Below, piece after piece: positions 25,966-28,991 of a stretch of 28,991 nt of DNA. Source of the DNA: Rhodanobacteraceae bacterium. GTDB taxonomy: Bacteria > Pseudomonadota > Gammaproteobacteria > Xanthomonadales > SZUA-5. Where the stretch lies: assembly GCA_016717705.1 (NCBI GenBank), contig JADKFD010000055.1, positions 1 through 28,991 on the forward strand, given 5' to 3'. A model generated the notes under the pieces. The model was not told where the DNA came from. It saw nothing but the letters and a program-made list of their open reading frames with translations, and did not search any database. Each line of letters starts with the position of its first letter. Within the stretch, counting starts at the first letter, position 1. A program made the position numbers and the translations under genes.

Positions 25966-26533
25966 ATGGCCGCCGATACCCGCGATTTTCTCCCGACTGC
26001 TGGACGAGTTCAAGCGCGGCGACGTGCAGGCGTCGAGCAAGCTGATTGCGCTGGTGTATGCCGATCTGCATCGGCTGGCGCGGGCGCAGATGGGTCCGGG
26101 ACCGCGCGATCGCACGCTCGGACCCACTTCGCTGGTCCACGAGTGCTATCTGCGCATCATGGATCCGACCGCCAGCAGCGTCGAATCGAAGAACCACTTC
26201 TTCAACCTCGCCAGCAAGGTGATGCGCCAGGTGCTGTGCGACTACGCCCGCGAGCGCATGGCGGACAAGCGCGGCGGCGGCCAGGCGCATGACACGCTGT
26301 CGGCGGTGGACAACGAACTGTATGCCGAAGCCACCGAGCTGATCGAACTGGATGACCTGCTGAACCGGCTGGAACGCCAGCATCCAAGTTATGCGCGCGT
26401 GTTCGAATGCCGCTACTTCGCCGGCCTGAGCGAGCAGGAAACCGCCGACGCCCTCAAGCTCAGCCTGCGCACCGCACAGCGCGAGTGGAATCAGGCGCGG
26501 CAGTGGTTGTCGGAGCATCTGACCGCGTCATGA
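25966..26533 (+). CDS. ECF-type RNA polymerase sigma factor of the kinase-associated class, frameshifted at the start
   Basis: ATG 25966 has a very good AGGGGA site. It begins MAADTRDF, and after one surplus T in the T4 run 25986-25989 the family sequence follows: SRLLDEFKRGDVQASSKLIA. Region 2 is LVYADLHRLARAQ then LGPTSLVHECYLRI and SKVMRQVLCDYARERMADKR; region 4 is YARVFECRYFAGLSEQETAD then LKLSLRTAQREWNQARQWL. The total of about 188 residues matches the sigma-70 X6/ECF43-like family, which is typically encoded next to Ser/Thr kinases. The stop overlaps the kinase start in ATGA. Without the frame correction only a GTG-started protein from 26024 would remain. Regulation by the adjacent kinase is inferred from characterised ECF43-kinase pairs such as EcfK-PknS of Xanthomonas citri. 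Confidence 0.82.
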
Positions 26534-28991
26534 GCGACGATAAATGGGCGCGCTTCAAGACCGGCCAGGCGATGCAGGGTCGTTGCTGCAGGATCTGGTT
26601 GCGCACGCGGGCGCGGGTGCAGTGCTACCCGCGGGCGCCCTGCTCGGACCCTGGCGGGTCGTCGAACTGCTGGGCTCGGGTGGCATGGCCTACGTCTATC
26701 TGGCCGAACGCGCCGATGGCCAGTTCGAACAACAGGTGGCGCTCAAGGTGGTGCGCCGGAACGCTCACCTGATCGATCGGCTGCGCCACGAACGCCAGAT
26801 CGTCGCCACCTTGCGCCATCCGCACATCGTCAGTCTGGTCGATGGCGGCGAGACCACCGAGGGCGATCTGTGGTTTGCCATGGCGGTGGTCGACGGTGTG
26901 GCGATCGACAAGTACGCGGCCGGCCAGCGTCTGGACTGGCGGGCGCGCCTGCGGTTGTTCGATGCCGTGTGCGCCGCGGTCGAATATGCGCATGGGCATG
27001 CGCTGATCCACCGCGACATCAAGCCGGCCAACATTCTGGTCGACAGCAACGGGCATCCGCGCCTGCTCGACTTCGGCATCGCGCTCGCCGGTGACGGCGA
27101 CGGCAGCGACGATCACGCGCTGACGCCCGGGTTCGCCAGCCCCGAACAATTGGCCGGGCAGGCGATCAGCATCACCTCGGACATCTTCCAGTTGGGGCTG
27201 GTGCTGCGCGCGCTGCTGATTGCCGGCAATCCCCCGGCGCCGTCCTTCCCGACAACGACGGTACGTATCCGCCCACAGAACTCCACGGTGGTGATCGACC
27301 CGGATGAGCCGCGTCGGGCAGAATCGGGTGAACCCGATGCCAGGCGCACGGCGGCCACGGACCACTGGGTCGCCATGCCGGGCCCGGCGCGACAGGATCT
27401 CGCCAAACTGATCGCCCGCGCCACGGCGGCCGACCCGCAAGCCCGCTACGCCACCACGGCGGCGCTGCGCGAAGACCTCGCCAACGTGCTGGCGCGTCGT
27501 CCGCTGGCACAGGACCGCGGGATCCACGCGGCTGCGGCTGGCGCGCTTTGTCGAGCGTCCATCGTGTCGGTGGGCGTGGTCACGCTGCCAGGCTGATTCT
27601 GGTCAGCAGTCTGACCGCTGGCCGGCTACGCCTGCGCGACGAGCGCAACCTGGCCATCGCCAACGCGCAACGCGCCACTGCGGTGTCCGAGTTCCTGGTC
27701 AGTACGCTGACCCAGGCCAATCCGTATGCGGCGCAGAAGGGCGCCGTCAGCGTGCTCGACGCGATGGACCACGCCGCCGCCACGCTCGATCAGAACCTGG
27801 ACGACTCACCCGATCTGCGCCGCGAGTTGCGCGCGACTATCGGCAGTGTCTACCTGAACCTCGACGAAGCCAGTCGTTGTCTCGATCTGCTCGGTGCAAC
27901 GCAGGCCGAGCAGGACCTCGGCCGCGCGGCGCCCACCGATCAGGCGCGCAGCCTGATCCTGCGCTCCGAATGCCATCTGGCGCTGGATCAACGCGAGGCC
28001 GCCTGGCGCTGGCTGGACTCGGCGCAAGCGGCACTCGAGGGTGAGCATGGTGTCAGCGACGATCGGCTGCGCGCGTTCATTCTGGTCGACAGGGGCCAGT
28101 TGCTGTCGCTCGACGGCAAACTGATCGAAGCCAACCCGATTCTTGAGCAGGCGCTTGTGCTGGCACTGCAATCGGGCGATTCCGAGCAGGCCTATCGGGC
28201 CAATCGCTTCCTCGGTTACAACCTGCAGAATGCGGGTGAAAACGAGCGTGCGGTGAGCGCGTTCACCCGTGCGCTCGATCTGGCGACGCAGACGCTCGGT
28301 CCCACGCATCGCAATACGTTGACCACCGCCGGCAATCTGGCGGTGTCGCTGGGCCGGCTGCAACGCTGGGACGAAGCAGACGCGACCATCAAGAATGCAC
28401 TGGCCGCGGCCGAATCCATCCGCCATCGCGGCGCCACCGCAGACATCGTCATCGCGCAACTGCGCGACAGTTACGCCAACTTGCTGTGGCAGCAGGACCG
28501 ACTCGACGAGTGCATCGTCCAGGCCAGGCTTTCGCTGGAGATCTACCAGCGGATGGCCGCGCAAGGCAGTACCCAGGGCTTCAATCCGTCCTGGCGTGTG
28601 GCCGCCTGTGCCTATCAAGGCGGCCAACTGGACCTCGCCTTCGATTACGCAACCCAGGCTTTGGGGTATGCCGAAAACGGTGTGCCGATGGGCGTGATCA
28701 ATGCGCTGCGCATGCTCGCGGCGGTTGCTGCGCGCCGCGATGAGCTGGCGCTTGCCGCGGACTATCTGGCGCGTGCAGACGCCGCGCTGGCCAAGACCGA
28801 AGTCGCCAATCCGAATGTCCTTACCGCCTTGCACCTGACCCGCGCGCTGTTGGCCGTGCGCTCGGGCGATCCTGCCGCCGCCCTCGCGCACCTGGCGCAG
28901 GCCGACGACAGCGTCAAGCCGCCCGGCCAGTACGAGGACTGGTTGCAGCAGGAACATGCGGATATCCTTGGCGATGATCGAAGCGGCGGAT
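26530..28991 (+). CDS. Ser/Thr protein kinase with TPR-like C-terminal region, several frame breaks, runs off the window
   Basis: ATG 26530 overlaps the sigma-factor stop (MSDDKWARFKT). The kinase domain continues in another frame from about 26560. It shows the glycine loop LGSGGMAYVYLAER, VALKVV, HRDIKPANILVD (near 27009), DFGIAL (near 27070), and a SPEQLAG segment in place of APE. Around 27521-27590 the frame changes three times across a juxtamembrane and membrane segment (RLRLARFVER, then IVSVGVVTL, then LILVSSLTAG). From about 27590 to the window end a single open frame encodes TPR-like helical repeats (NAQRATAVSEFLVSTLTQAN onward, then FLGYNLQNAGENERAVSAF). This kinase-membrane-TPR layout is usual for kinases beside such sigma factors. 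Whether the breaks are real cannot be told; the coding sense is intact throughout. Confidence 0.8.

Overview
The window is GC-rich, almost fully coding DNA from a gammaproteobacterium, most likely of the order Xanthomonadales (a Rhodanobacteraceae-like lineage). The lgt-thyA gene order, a gammaproteobacterial-type Zur box, short palindromic repeats of the REP/BIME kind, and secreted proteins ending in a short F-x-N-G-F-E tail all point that way. The placement is inferred from gene content and has no rRNA support.

Layout. 1-6.6 kb reads leftward: thyA (partial), lgt, an RlmI-type rRNA methyltransferase, a small secreted protein ending in ANGFES, and a zinc-acquisition operon (outer-membrane beta-barrel protein, znuA, znuB) behind a good Zur-box candidate. 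6.7-10.6 kb reads rightward: a secreted GH13 alpha-amylase and a MASE1-GGDEF-EAL cyclic-di-GMP protein. A leftward phospholipase-D/cardiolipin-synthase-like gene follows. 12.0-22.4 kb holds three ABC-2-type export systems: a membrane protein plus degenerate ATPase, a YadG/YadH-like pair, and a GldA-GldF-GldG-DUF4340 set. A potassium-channel-like gene and a DUF6159 membrane-protein gene sit among them on the other strand. 22.4-22.9 kb is a scar region with a terminator hairpin, a palindromic repeat and a truncated amidase. The last 6 kb carry a delta-60-repeat secreted protein (leftward) and then a tight rightward group: a small secreted protein ending in FHNGFEN, a surface protein with a collagen-like stretch, an ECF-type sigma factor of the kinase-associated class, and a Ser/Thr kinase with a TPR-like C-terminal region that runs off the window.

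Three observations stand out. (1) Three predicted secreted proteins share a C-terminal [LM]F-x-[ND]-[GD]-F-E tail, a candidate uncharacterised sorting or secretion tag. (2) The tagged small protein and the collagen-like protein are packed directly upstream of the sigma-factor/kinase pair, which suggests a surface-protein/phospho-signalling module. (3) Non-coding repeats are abundant: a perfect 23-bp-arm palindrome, an 18-bp-arm hairpin, a GTTTCAC heptamer array that supplies the end of lgt, two copies of a GTAGGTCACGTT palindrome, and a BIME-like element that supplies the stop codon of the PLD-family gene.

Caution on sequence quality: at least seven reading-frame breaks are clustered between about 25.56 and 27.59 kb, and one more lies at about 22.32 kb. 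Several are in short homopolymers, with coding sense intact on both sides. They look more like sequence errors than ordinary gene decay, but this cannot be decided from the sequence alone.
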